Below are positions 30,689 through 44,400 of a stretch of DNA of 64,000 bases, in pieces. Numbering within the stretch: the first letter of the stretch is position 1; each line of letters begins with the position of its first letter. A program made the translations under genes and the position numbers. The DNA lies in contig JAKSXM010000007.1 in NCBI GenBank assembly GCA_022575985.1, forward strand, positions 68,416,501 through 68,480,500, read 5' to 3'. The notes under the pieces were generated by a model. That model had not been told where the DNA came from, did not search any database, and worked only from the letters and a program-made list of their open reading frames with translations. This DNA comes from Anagrus nilaparvatae (taxonomy: Eukaryota; Arthropoda; Insecta; Hymenoptera; Mymaridae).

Positions 30689-31303
30689 ATTTGCAGTAAG
30701 TATTCAGATGAACTTTAATCTAATTATTTAAATAAAATTTTCTTTAGTTATTTATTATTAATATTTATAATTTTTTTTATTTGACATATTAATAAACTGT
30801 AATTAATTATTAAAAATTAATATTATTTGTCCATTAACTCCAAAATTTACACGCGAAAGCTGACGTGTACACACACTGACACTATATGTATACAACAAAA
30901 TAATATATTTTGTCATATATAATATATATGGGTTGATTTCCACAAATTGATAGATTGTAATCTCACCCTCACAGCAATTTTTATGAATTAAAATTATTAA
31001 ATGCAAAATATGAGATAAAGAAATACAGGCTTAAAAGAAAAATATAATAATTTTTTTCATGTTAGTTATAATAACTGAATTTTTAAAATACTATTTTATT
31101 AAAAATATAAATGACTCTTTTTCTCAGCTATGAATAATAAAACCTACACATTCATAAAAAAATACACTGTGTGTATGTGTACACTATCAAGCTGAGGTTA
31201 CGGGCGGTGATTTCCATTAAAATTATAATCAAAAACTTTTAATAAGTGATTATTTGATTAAATTATTTTTAAATAAATTATTCTATAATTAAAAATAATA
31301 AAA
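30689..31303. promoter_or_regulatory. Head-to-head 5' region of delta-COP and Arp3
   Basis: Only 615 bp separate the two divergent start codons, so both promoters and 5' UTRs must lie here. The GTGTACACACACTGACACTATATG stretch near 30867 and the GTGTGTATGTGTACAC stretch near 31170 mirror each other, and the GGTTACGGGCGG at 31196 is the one GC-rich spot. No core promoter motif is certain. Confidence 0.45.
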
Positions 31304-32880
31304 ATGTCAATTTTACCACCTTGTGTGATTGACGTGGGAACCGGGTACGTAAATATTTTTCAATTTATTGAAATTTTTTAAAATAATTTTAATAAAATTA
31401 TAATAAAAAAACTAAATTTTTATTTATTTTAACATACTTAGATACACAAAATTAGGGTTTGCTGGTAATAAGGAACCTCAGCTTATGATTCCTTCAGCTA
31501 TAGCAATAAAAGAAACTGCGAAAGTTGGAGATAATTCAGCAAGACGAGTTACAAAAGGTGTTGAAGATTTAGATTTTTATATTGGAGATGAAGCATTTGA
31601 AGCAACAGGATATGCAGTCAAGTACCCAGTAAGACATGGTCTAGTTGAAGATTGGGATTTAATGGAGCGGTTTCTTCAACAATGTATTTTTAAGTATTTA
31701 AGGGCTGAACCTGAAGATCATTATTTTCTTTTGACTGAGCCACCTTTAAATACTCCAGAAAATAGAGAGTATACTGCCGAAATAATGTTTGAATCTTTTA
31801 ATGTCTCTGGATTATACATTGCTGTTCAAGCAGTATTAGCTTTAGCTGCATCATGGATGGCTAAAAGTGTAGAAGATAGAAATCTCACTGGTATTGTAGT
31901 TGATAGCGGAGATGGTGTTACGCATGTTATTCCAGTTGTAAGTTTAGTTTTTTATTTTCTATCAAAAATTCACTAATGCATTTGTGGACACTTTTTTGAT
32001 GCAAATAATATTTTTAATTGATAATTTAATTTTACAGGCAGAAGGATTTGTTATAGGCAGTTGTATTAAACATATTCCAATAGCTGGACGTGATATTACT
32101 TATTTTATTCAAAGTTTGTTAAGAGATCGAGAAGTTGGTATCCCTCCGGAACAATCTTTAGAAACTGCAAAAGCAATAAAAGAAAAGTACTGTTACATAT
32201 GCCCAGATATTGCCAAAGAATTTGCAAAATATGATAGCGATCCAAATAAATTTGCAAAATATGATGGTGTAAATAATATAACAAAACAGCCATTTACTGT
32301 TGATGTAGGATATGAAAGATTCTTAGGTCCAGAAATTTTCTTCCATCCAGAGGTATATAAAAAAAATAATAATATTTGTCTAGGATTTATGAATTAAAAA
32401 CAACATATGTTTTTTTTAGTTTTCAAACCCAGATTTTACAACTCCATTAAGTGAAATAGTTGATGATGTTATTCAAAATTGTCCTATTGATGTAAGAAGA
32501 CCCTTATATAATAATATTGTTTTATCTGGAGGTTCAACAATGTTTAAAGATTTTGGAAGACGTCTACAGAGAGACATTAAAAAAACTGTTGATATTCGTT
32601 TAAATAATAGTATGGCCTTAAGTGGAGGTCATATAACAGTAAGTATTTTTTTTTAAATTTCTTTTATTCAATTTAAATACCTAATATTTAAATCTTATAG
32701 CCAAAACCAATAAATGTTCGAGTCATATCTCATCACAAACAACGTTGCGCTGTATGGTATGGAGGAGCTTTATTAGCTAGCGATCCTGAATTTTATACAG
32801 TTTGCCATACTAAAGCTGATTACCAAGAACACGGACCTGGTATATGTCGTTATAATCCAGTATTCCGTAGTATGATATAA
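31304..32880 (+). CDS. Arp3: Actin-related protein 3 (Arp2/3 complex)
   Basis: Five exons (31304-31344, 31442-31937, 32038-32352, 32420-32638, 32701-32880) give 416 residues. The actin-fold nucleotide-binding loops are all visible: phosphate 1 ([15 protein letters not shown]), phosphate 2 ([16 protein letters not shown]) and the adenosine loop ([18 protein letters not shown]). The sequence follows Arp3 rather than actin ([30 protein letters not shown], then [21 protein letters not shown]). Arp3 pairs with Arp2 to mimic an actin dimer and nucleate branched filaments. The exon 1 donor is read as GG|GTACGT, which keeps GTGYTK intact. Introns are 60-100 bp. Confidence 0.98.
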
Positions 32881-33398
32881 ACTAATTTTGTAAATTTTTT
32901 TATCATTTTTACTACTTTAAAATGACATGTTATATGTTCTGAATAGTTCTTAGAACTGATCAAAACAAGTAAAGCATTTATGAAAGTAAAATTTTCTTTC
33001 AACTTATTTCTAAGTATTAAAAAATTTTTTAAATTTGGGCTATAAAAAAATCTTGTTTGTAGTAACAAATGTAGTGAACCTTAATTAAAACAAATTTATT
33101 AATATTTATAATTATTTGTAAATAAAGTAAAATGCACGTTTGTTAAAAATTGTTATATAAACAAAAATAAAAGCCCAAATAAAAAAATTTATTAAATTTT
33201 TTATTAAGTATACTTTATATGAGAAAAAATTTTTATTTATATTTTTTTATATAATAATATATTTATAATATAATTTCAAAAAAAAAAAGTAGAATTTTTA
33301 ATTTTCTAGGAAAACTAAACTAAAAAAAATTATGCCTTTCTTTGTACTTTAAAATAATTGCAAAAATAATATATTTTACAAAAATTAATTATTTATAA
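32881..33398. other. Tail-to-tail intergenic region of Arp3 and TCF25
   Basis: About 520 bp between two convergent stop codons. It contains AATAAA-type signals on the plus strand (near 33120 and 33165) for Arp3 and A/T runs that must include the TCF25 3' end. The minus-strand ORF over the Arp3 stop is a shadow. Confidence 0.5.
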
Positions 33399-35783
33399 TT
33401 ATTCATCTCTTTGACCACGATTTTCACTGTAAAAAAAAAAATAAAATTTATTTAAAATTATAAAATATATTATAAAAAATTTTTATGAAAACAAATTATC
33501 TTACTTTTGTTGATTAAGTTCATTTAATGCCACGTCCCTTTCAATATCAACAAAAAATGAAGAAAAAAATAAAGATAGTAAATTAGAATTACTTTGATTT
33601 GTTCTTCTCACAGCTACAGGATTTGAATATAAGTTTATAGAATCTAATGGCGGTAAAGGATCGTGTGATAAAATTGTTCCTTCATTTTGAATCTAAATGA
33701 ATTTATTTAATCGTGATTAGGCATGATAAAATTTAAATAATGTAAATTAATTATTTGTACCTCTTGTACATTAACGGTTACATCTTTTATGTCGGATAAA
33801 ATAATATGCCTTAAAATATTTCTAGGTAATTTTCCTTGATAACGTTTTGTCCTTTTAACATGGCAAAATTTAATATAATCATCTTTCATATCAACTCTTT
33901 GAAGTAAACTATTAACTTGGCTTTCAAGCCACTGTAAAACGTCCATTTCTTTCCATAAATGAAAGCTACGAGCAATGTACAAACTTTGTAATTTTTCTAA
34001 AGCTGGAGGAGTACTTGTATCTGCTTTTGTCGTGAAAAATCCATGAGAAATAACCTATATTAGAAGTAAATTAGACTATAATTATTAAAATACATACATT
34101 TTTTAAAAATGCTATTTGCCATACCTTAGAGTCTATATTTACACTGCATTTATCCAGTAAAGGCATTAAAACACCTGGAAACATAGATAAAGCATTTTGC
34201 AAACATTCATTTGCTTTTTCTTCTTGACCTAAATGAAAATATGCTAATGCTAAGCTATATGCAATATTAGGAAGTTGACTTAAATTTCTAGAATTTTCCC
34301 ATAAATTACAAAATTCACAAAACCATTCATATTCTTTAGCACGAATTGCATAAAAATCGATCATTAATATAACAGCTAGAGGATCACCTTCTGGATCCAA
34401 AGACAATAATAATTTACATAATTCTAAGCTCGTTCTAGTTAACAAAATGAAAATATAAATTATTAAGAATGTCTTGTTTAAATAATATAATAAATATAAT
34501 ATGATAAATATTATATAGTAACATGTTTTGATTAGAAAATTACCTATAACAAGCTCGACCTCCAACAAGAATTAAATGTTTGAATAGAGTTATAAAGAAA
34601 GCACGATTTTGTTGTTTTTTATAATTGATTCTGCATTTTCCAGTTGTCATATTAAATAAAGGATGAAAATTATATTCTAAATAAAATAATGCTTTTTCAA
34701 TAAGGCTAGCAGACATTGCTAATTCTTCGCTCATTTTACAAAGTTCTGCAGCTTGTAATAACGCATCAATATGAAATGGATATTCATTTACAATGTTCTA
34801 CAAATTTAAATGATAAACATTTTTAAAATCAATTTAAATAAATGTATATATATACATATATATATATATATATAAATACTTAACAATTATATTTTCTGGG
34901 ATAAGGCTCTCAACAGCATTGATAAATTTTTGCTGTATTTGACGATAAGAAGTACTGTGTTCATACATGAAATATTGAACATCTTTGCGATCTACAGACC
35001 TATCAACAACCATTGAAATTCCAGACTTTGCAATTGGTAACATATTATCTTTTAATGGAACTAGCCATGTTTTTTTTATATGTCCTGTTCGAGCCCTATT
35101 TCTAAGTGTACTGTAAAAGATTTATATTTAAATTTATTTTATCTTTTAGGAAATTCAATTAAAAATGAAAAAAATATACTTTTTTTCCGCTTGTACTGTT
35201 TTACTGCCAAATATACGCTTTAATTCATTGTAAGGATTCAAATGTTTGTGTTGAATACAAAGTGTTTGTTCCTTTGTTTTTGAAGAAAACTGTAATTGAT
35301 TATCAGCAGAATTTACTTGCTGACTAACACTTGGTTGTGGCTCCCCTAAAAGTTTATTAATTTCACGAACTGTTTTTTCAATTTCATCTTCATCATCAGA
35401 TAAATTTTTTGAAACATCTTGATTATTTTTTTGTTTCTTCTTGTGCCTTTTACGTTTTTTTTTACCAGAACTTTTTTGTTCATTTATTTTTTCATTTTCA
35501 CTTTCTTCTTTTTCAATATCATTTTCTTCGATACTTTCTTCATTTTCATTATCACATTCATTATCCAGCTGATTAGAAAAAATAGATTTTAATTAAATGT
35601 CGGAAATTTTTTTTATTATAATAATTATAAAACTTATATAATTAAACATCTTACCAAATCAAAAACATTAAATAATTTTTGTTTTTCATTATTGACAACT
35701 GTTTTATCAATTTTTTCATTTTCACTATCAACTTCAGTAATGTCATCGCTACCAAAAACTTTTTTTATATATCGAGTTGACAT
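33399..35783 (-). CDS. TCF25/NULP1, ribosome quality control factor (Rqc1 homologue)
   Basis: Eight exons (35783-35655, 35568-35180, 35110-34885, 34797-34544, 34434-34125, 34054-33761, 33692-33505, 33426-33399) give 605 residues. The N-terminus MSTRYIKKVFGSDD precedes a Glu-rich acidic segment and a strongly basic patch (KKKRKRHKKKQK) that could be a nuclear signal. HLNPYNELKRIFGSKTV and NRARTGHIKKTWLVPLKDN then start the conserved TCF25 domain, which continues with the TPR-like helices RTSLELCKLLLSLDPEGDPLAV and SLALAYFHLGQEEKANECLQ. The yeast homologue Rqc1 acts with Ltn1 on stalled 60S subunits; TCF25 was first named as a transcription repressor. Head to head with Sec8, about 700 bp apart. 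Confidence 0.93.
34853..34875. repeat. TA microsatellite in a TCF25 intron
   Basis: Alternating TA run just inside the 3'-side intron flank of exon 3 of the TCF25 gene. It explains the YIYIYMYIY-like extension in the translated frame, which is intronic. Confidence 0.8.
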
Positions 35784-36486
35784 TATATTTACGATTTTTT
35801 TCTTTTTTAAAATATATCAATAAAAAATAAAATCAACAAAATGTAACACTAATAAAAATATAAAAATATTTCAGTTTAAATATTTAACAGTTAAAAAAAC
35901 AATAATTAAAAAAAAGTTAATTAAGGTTATTTCAATAATATTTTCAATATTGTATAATTGTATTAAATTACTGTTCAATTTTTTTTGTAAATAAACTTTT
36001 TTTAATTTTTCTTATCTAACACTTTCCAAGTTTTGTAAAATTATGTCCTTCAATTAAATTATTTTAAAATAAAAATATGTCAATAGACTCTTACGACGAA
36101 GGTATGGGTTGTCAAAGTAGGCACCTGCAATTAACTCCAAAATATCTGCTCCGAAAAATGTTTACTGAATCATAATATAAAAGGAATTTCAGCAAGAAAA
36201 TATATATTTATTTTTGCAAGAAATATTTTTCTATAACTTAAGTGATGAAGTCTATAATGTTGAAAAACTGAAATAAAGAGTAAGAATACCAATGTTGATA
36301 GAATATGTTTGAATTAGCAAAAAATATTATTTTGCAGACGAGATTTAATTTAGAGGTTACAACTATTAATTTAAAATAAGAGTTGAATCAAGAAAATGTA
36401 AATTTTGTTTTAAAAATTGAGAATTTTGTAAAATCATTTAAAAATCAAATTAATTTCATCAATTTTATAAACTAAAACTATTAAAA
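35784..36486. promoter_or_regulatory. Head-to-head 5' region of TCF25 and Sec8
   Basis: About 700 bp between two divergent ATGs, very AT-rich, without a credible ORF. Both promoters are expected here. The stretch 36090-36150 (GACTCTTACGACGAAGGTATGGG) is the least AT-biased part. No motif is firm enough to name. Confidence 0.4.
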
Positions 36487-39400
36487 ATGGATTCTTATAA
36501 TTCACCGCCTACAAAACCTCCAAGAGGAATCAAACCTTCAAAAGAAACGGTAATAATAAAGTTTTTTTTTTAATTTTGTTTTTTTCATATTTTTTCCATT
36601 TATTACAGAGTGGTTTATTAATATCTGTAATTCGAGCTCTTTCTGCAAGTGAAACAAATGAGCAGCGTGAAGTTGAAAAAGCAAAATTAGAGAAGGATTT
36701 TAAAAGAAGCGATCAACGTCTTGAGGAACTTGTTTCTATTCATGAACCTGATCTTTTAGAAGTCATGAAGGTATGAAATTTTACTAGTAGCTTATAGAAT
36801 AAAAAACTTAAATAATTTTTTGTTGTTGTAGATATTCAGTGAATTATCAGAAAGGGTAACAGGAGCAAGAGAAAAAATTCATGGAGTTAAGGAAAATTTG
36901 AATGTTTGTAAACAATTATTAAATTGTAGAAGAGAGGAACTTCTAAAATTATGGATTGAAAGAACTGAACAAACTCATATTTTAAAATTACTAAATGACA
37001 TGTAATTTATTTTTAATTTTCAATTGAGTTTAGATTAACTACATAAGATTTTTTAAATTTAACAGAGATGAAATAAAAGAAGTTCCTGTTCAATTAAGTA
37101 ATCATTTATCCAAAAGACATTATCTACATGCAACCCAATTACTTGTATCTGCTTTTTCCAAAGGCGAAGGCGTATTAGCTAGTGTTGAAGCTCTTAGAGA
37201 AGTTCGTACTGAATTAGAATCAAAAAAACAAAAACTTATCAGTAAACTTGTTGAAGAACTAAATAAACATTTGTATAAAGAAAATATTAAAGAATCTGGC
37301 TTGAAGAGACAAGGATCTTACAGAGATTTTCAAAGAGGAATTGAACCTAGAAATTCTAAAAGTACCAAAATTAAAAGAAATTTATTAGAAGTTGCTTCCC
37401 CTGCATATTTTAGCGGTCAAATTTCTAGGTAATTTGATTTTTAAAAATAATATAAAATTTGGTTATAAATTACTAATACGTAATATTTAATAAAAGAAAA
37501 ACAAGTACAGTAGGATTAGAAGAAATGATGAATAATATTACCGAAGATGAAAACAATTTAAATCCAGAAGAAAATCCAGAACATTTTTTAGCAATTATTA
37601 TCGAATGTTTAGCATTATTGAATCAAATACCAGAGGCAATTGAGGTAAAATTGTAGTTAAAAAATATTTTATGTTGAATATATGTTATTCAAATTTTTTT
37701 CAGGCTGTTGAAGCACAAATGCAAAATGAATTATTAAAAATTATTGAATGCGTTTCAACACAAGTTCATGAATCCTTGGAAAAACAAAGTAATAAAAATA
37801 ACAACATGCAAGATGTTTATTTTAAAAATAATAAAATTACTGTTAATGAAACATCGCCACTTTTGGAATTACTTTATTTAATATTCGAACGTTTCCGACA
37901 AGTTATGACAGCACATTCATTAGCTTTAACTGGATTTAATCAATGCATTAAAAATTATAATTTAGAAATACAAACCTATGGCATTAAAAAAGTTTGGAGC
38001 AATATTCAAACAGTGGTAATTATTATTATTTTTTTAAATTTATTTATAATGTTCAAAAAAAAAAAATGTTTGTTTTAAATTTTTTTTATACAGTTACAAC
38101 TTTTATTGACTGAGTATCTGGATGTTCAAAATTTAGTTGATAAACCTTACCAATCATCAGTATCATTAAACGAGCAGGCTAATGATATAAATGTATTTTT
38201 TAGAAAAAAACAGCAGCGTCCTAAAATTGTTGATCTTTTTAAATTTGAAACAACGGCACATTCTGTAACTTTGAATAATTATCTAAAAGATCACAGATTT
38301 AGTAGTTTGTCATTAGGAGTCAGTTTTTTAAATATTACATATACAGTATTGTTTTAAAATTATTTTTTAATGAAATTACATTTTTTAGGATTGTAAATTT
38401 CTAAATCCAAATAATTCTAAAGCTAAACAATTAGTTTGCAAGGCTGACCCAAATAACATAACAATAATATTTAGGCCAATAATGAATTTTATTGAAGATA
38501 CAGAGAAAGTTTTAGAAATTCCTGTCGGGTAAGTTGTAATAATTAATTGTTTAAAATATTTTAAACAAATTTAATTTTTCTGTTATTTTTAGAAGTCCAT
38601 TATGTATACTTGGAAACTTTTTAACAGATTATGTTAAAGAGGTTTACTTAGGAAGGCATCATGTACTCGTTGCAACAACTATTGATGCAGCAACAAAAGT
38701 TCCAAATGCTTGGCATGCTACAACATCACCAGAGCTTATGAAGGATCTTGGATTGAGTAGACCGTTATTAAAAGTAATTAAAATTTATATTGTTTGATTT
38801 TCATAATTTTATAATTTTTGAAATTTTAGAGTACCGTAAAAGTACAGCAGTGCGTTGGAGAGCTGCGCGAACTTATGATTGCCTTACCTCTTCAGGGTGA
38901 ACATTTTTGTACATTAGCTTTAAATGTTCTTCATAATTATCGAGAAACATGTCATAATACTTACCGAGGTATAGTTCAACCTGATAGACATGACAGACTT
39001 GTATGTTCAGCAGCATGGCTTAAAGATGATGATATCATTAGGTTTATAAAGTAAGTTGTTAAAATTTTCTTTAATAATACAATTTTATAAATTTTGATTT
39101 ATGAAAATTTTAGATCACTACCAAACTGGGAAAGTATGAAAAGTCATGTAAAATATGTTAAAAAACCATCACCTGGACGACGTATGCCTAGAAGACAAGA
39201 AACTCAAGATGAAGAAAGTCCTGAAGACATTAGGCAAAGAAATTTAAAAGAAGCAGAAATATTAGCTAGTAATTTAGGTGAAGGTGGTATTGCTTCAAAT
39301 GAAATAATATCAGACTTTGAACAATTAAAAAGTTTAGCATTATTACAAGAAAGTCTTGAATGGTTTTCATTATCAATAAGATCATTAATCAAAGAATTTA

Positions 39401-40198
39401 AAGAGTCTCACAGTGAAAGAGCTTACAATAGTAATTCTTTACCATCAATGCCTAAATCTTTAATTGAAAGTATGGAACAAGTAGCTAATGAATATGACGA
39501 ATTAGCAAATACATGCATATTAGTTTTACATTTAGAGGTAAAATATTAAGCTATACATTTTAGAATAAAAAATATATAATATTATAAATTTATTATTTTA
39601 ATAGGTAAGAGTACAATGTTTTTACTATTTATATCCTAAAGGAGATACAACGAACATGTTAAAAAGAGATTTAGAAGGGTCAGATACTAGAGTCGAAGAA
39701 CTTTGTCGAGTATTACATCATATAGAGGAAGTATTGCAGCCAATACTTCATCCAAATAAAACTAAAGTAATAATTTTTAGCAAAATTATTCTTTGAATAA
39801 AAATATTAATATCTTAATTTTACTTTCAGTACATTTTTGAAGGACTTGGTCATTTAATATCAAAAATTTTAATAACATCTGTACAATATATTGAAAAAAT
39901 AAGTGAGAATGGTATTCAAAGAATGTCACGTAATATGTTTACGCTACAACAAACATTAACAAATATAACTATGGCAAGAGAATTAGCATTGGATCATGCT
40001 AGACAATACTTTGAATTATTTTATGGTGGCCCAGAAGATATATTAAATGGTATATTGGAGCATGGTCCGCAATATTCAGAATTAGAATATATCAATGCAT
40101 TACAATTAATAGCTAGAAGTCGTAAGGAATATACATTAATAAACGCGCATATCGAAAAATTAACTGAAATTCTTAGCGATATTGGAATAACTGTTTAA
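36487..40198 (+). CDS. Sec8: Exocyst complex component 4 (Sec8)
   Basis: Thirteen exons (36487-36549, 36609-36770, 36832-37001, 37066-37428, 37497-37644, 37704-38015, 38094-38318, 38389-38528, 38593-38773, 38830-39050, 39114-39537, 39605-39766, 39830-40198) keep frame for 979 residues, the family's usual size. The N-terminal Sec8 coiled-coil domain starts with SGLLISVIRALSASETNEQREVEKAKLEKDFK, followed by RLEELVSIHEPDLLEVM. Later helical blocks are typical CATCHR-type bundles. As part of the octameric exocyst, Sec8 tethers secretory vesicles to the plasma membrane before SNARE fusion. The exon 7 donor (GTCAGT) is slightly unusual but is needed for frame. It ends 197 bp from the stop of the convergent neuropeptide gene; an AATAAA lies at about 40233. 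Confidence 0.96.
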
Positions 40199-40394
40199 AT
40201 CTGTTAAAGTATATTTAATTTATTATTTATAAAATAAAAAATTTATATGATGGTTAAATTATATTAAAAAAAAAAAATGAGTTTATTTTTTATACGATAA
40301 TTATTTGAAAATTGTATATAATTCACATGAGTTTTTTTATGTATAAATTACATACATATACTACAGTTATATCACTATTACATTATTGTTATTA

Positions 40395-41365
40395 TTAATA
40401 TTTATTTTGAAATTCTGATAAACAATTTCTCAAATGATGTAAAACTGCCTGTAAAAATTAAGAGAAAAAAAATGACTATAATGTTATTGTATATTTATAT
40501 CAAAATAATAAATTATTAATTTATATTTACCATTACTTTTAATAATGCGTTATCTAAAGATTTTGGACAGTTTTCTGATCGTTTTCCTGGTCGCCAATCC
40601 GATGAATACGTAAACTAAAAGAAAAAATAGATATAATTAAAAAATTTATTTTAAGTTTTATCCAGATTTAAAATAATTTAAATGTTTTATAGTTTTCAAT
40701 TCTTAAACAAAAATTTTCCTGCTTTCGCGCAGAAAAATGAATAATTTTATTTTTTCAATAAAAATTATAAAAATTTAATGTCATTAAGCAAATTTAAAAA
40801 TGAAAATAATTTTTTGAATTTTAAACGCAGTTGAACAAAGTATCTTGAGGATCCGACGTCAAAAATAAGTATTGATAACAAATATTTTTGCTTTTGTTTT
40901 TATTTTAAAAAATAATTTAGAAATCAAGAAGATTTTTTAGTTTCCTCCAGTTTTCCAGCGCTGATAATATTTTTTCCCATGTATTTTGTTTCTCAAATTA
41001 AGAAAATTTCAGTGAATGTAAAATAATTTAAATGTTCACAATGGAAATATCGGTAAAAATTAAAATCATTCATAAGAAAAATTTTTTATTTATTGGCACA
41101 ATTTTTTGTTAGTAAAAAAAGTTCCGAAAAAGAGTGTAATGGAAATTCACACTTTTTATTTGCACTCTTTTTACCATGTATTGTACGTATTGGTTTAGGT
41201 ATTGACAAATATATTTACTATTGTATACGAAATTATATGGATATTTTAGCATTTTGGTTCCTCAAAGAGGAACCATTGTGATAGGTCAAATTTCGATTTT
41301 TGATTTTTTGGCATATAAGCACGTTTTGAGACCCCAGGAAGCTAAAAAACCGGTTTTTAAAAAAA

Positions 41366-41418
<53 letters not shown>

Positions 41419-44400
41419 ATTGGTGATATTTCACAAACATTATGGAGTTAAGACCTAATTTTTTTTTCAAAAATTTTTTTATCAAAAAAGCTCTAGGTAC
41501 TTTTTTTTTTTTTTAATTTGGATGTAATACCTCATTTATTTCCACGAAAGTACTTATATTTGAAAGTATGGTTTTTACTCTATATCTCGAAACTGATACT
41601 TAATTTTTTGAAAATTTTTTTCCCAAAATTTTTTTTACGAAAAAATACAAAAAACATCAATTTTTTTTTTCTTTTTGGACGTAGTACCTAATTTATTTCT
41701 ATCAGTACTGATTTCTATGAAAGTACTAGTTTTAGAAAGTTTGTTTACAGTCATTTTTTGGATCTGATAACGAATTTTTTAAAAAATTTTTTCTCAAAAT
41801 TAAAAAAACAAAAAAATTAAAAAACCTGCAATATTTTTTTTTTGGGGTGTAATACCTCATTTAATTCCATGAAAGTACTAATATCTGAAAATACTGCAAC
41901 CGGCGATATTTCACAACCGTTATGAAATTAAGACCTAATTTTTTTTTCAAAAATTTTTTCGCCAAAAAAGCTCTAGGTACTTTTTTTTTTTTTTAATTTG
42001 GATGTAATACCTCATTTATTTCCATGAAAGTACTTATATTTGAAAGTATGGTTTTTACTCGATATCTCGAATCTGATACTTAATTTTTAAAAAATTTTTT
42101 TTCACAAAAAAATACAAAAAACACAAAATTTTTTGTTTTTTTTGGATGTAGTACCTAATTTATTTCTATGATAGTACTAGTTTTAGACAGTTCATTTATA
42201 GTAATTTTTTGGATTTGATACCGAATTTTTCCAAAATTTATTTCTCAAAATTGGAAAAGTTTTTTCTCATTGTTTGAGGAACCTTAGTGCCAGCTAGTTG
42301 GCAGGGTATTTTATATTTTTACCAGTAAAAAAAAATTAAATTTCTCGGATTAGGAAAATCGGTTAAAAGTTTTCTCATTCCCGCGTAGTTTTAGATTATC
42401 TGACACAAATATGGGCCAAACAATTTGCCATATATGGGATATTGTTTGGCCCATATATGAAAAAATGAATTTCCCAAACATCGCCAATGATTATTGGCCA
42501 TATATGGGCAGAATATTTAAACTTGATTTTTAAAATCTACTTTTTATTTTTTATAATATTTATAAGTATTTTAATAATTTAATGAAGTAAAATGAAATAA
42601 AAAATTTAATGTTAAAAAAAAACGTATTTATTTGATCAGACTATTATTTTTTTACAAGGTAAAAAGTTATCACTTTAATAAAAAGTAATTTGGTTTTTGG
42701 GCTGCCAGAATATTCATACATCAGATTGGATTCCTCTTCACCAATGGAACCTGTAACATAAATAAGTGCAATTTTTTCGTTACTTTACTTTTATGAAACC
42801 AAAATTAATGACAATTATAAATTTTAAATATTAAAGACGGGAAATGAACAATCAAAAGTACCTAAACGAAGACTAATTTTTATAATTCTTAAAACATCTC
42901 GAATTTGAATTTAAAAAATCTTAAAATATTTAGAATTTAATTTTATCAAAGAAATTTTATTAAAGATTTCATTTTTAACCAACTAAAATCTTTACTAGTT
43001 AAGCTGCTGAAATTAAATTCCATAAAAATTTCAGCCAGAAAATTGGTAAAAAAAAAATTAAAAATAAAATTTCTCAATCATACCTGAGATTAATTTAGTG
43101 ACTTCGAGACTTTGATTAATATGGATCCAAATTTATCGTGCCTGGATCTAGAGCCTGGATTATATTAGAAGCTGATTAGAAGCCAAGATTTATTCCGCGA
43201 GGTTATTTTTTCTGGAAAATAAGGATTTTTTTTCTCAAAAATGTAGGGTTATAATAATCATTCGAAAAAAAAAATAAAAATAAATAACTTTTTACTGTAA
43301 CTTACATTTAATTTATTATTATTTTATTTTGCACGATTTTTCTTTTCGTGTATAATTCAGGCTCTAGATCCAGGCACGATAAATTTAGATCCATATTAAT
43401 CAAAGTCTTGAAGTCACTAAATTTATCTCAGGTATGATTGAGAAATTTTATTTTTAATCTTTTTTTTTACCAATTTTCTGGCTGAAATTTTTATGGAATT
43501 TAATTTCAGCAGCTTAACTAGTAAAGATTTTAGTTGGTTAAAAATGAAATCTTTAATAAAATTTCTTTGATAAAATTAAATTCTAAATATTTTAAGATTT
43601 TTTAAATTCAAATTCGAGATGTTTTAAGAATTATAAAAATTAGTCTTCGTTTAGGTACTTTTGATTGTTCATTTCCCGTCTTTAATAATTTAACGAAAAA
43701 ATTGCACTTATTTATGTTACAGGTTCCATTGGTGAAGAGGAATCCAATCTGATGTATGAATATTCTGGCAGCCCAAAAACCAAATTTAATATTTTTTTAC
43801 TTAAAATTTAGATAATAGTTTATGTTTGTATATTTTTTACTTTTTATTAAAGTGTTAACTTTTTACCTTGTAAAAAAACAATAGTCTGATCAAATAAATA
43901 CGTTTTTTTAAAACAGTAAATTTTTTATTTCATTTTACTTCATTAAATTATTAAAATACTTATAAATAAAATATTATAAAAAATTAAAAGTAGATTTTAA
44001 AAATCAAGTTTAAATATTCTGCCCACATATGGCCAATAATCATTGGCGATGTTTGGGAAATTTATTTTCTCATATATGGGCCAAACAATTTGCCATATAT
44101 GTCAGATAATCTAAAACTACGCGGGTTATTCAAATTAAGATTGTAAATTAAATTTTAAAAATCTCAAATAAATTAAAAAATCTGTTTGCAGTAAATGAAG
44201 ATTTTTTTTTATTACTTTAAGACTTTAGCATTGAGTCAAAATTGAAAAAATTGGTTTGTGCACATAAGAAATATTTCCGCTTGCGGCAAGCGGAATTCTT
44301 TTTCAGTTTATATTGGTCAGTTTATATTATTCAGTTTATATTTATGTTTTAATATAAATTTTATGAATAAATATTTTAAAAAAACAATAAAAAAAATATG

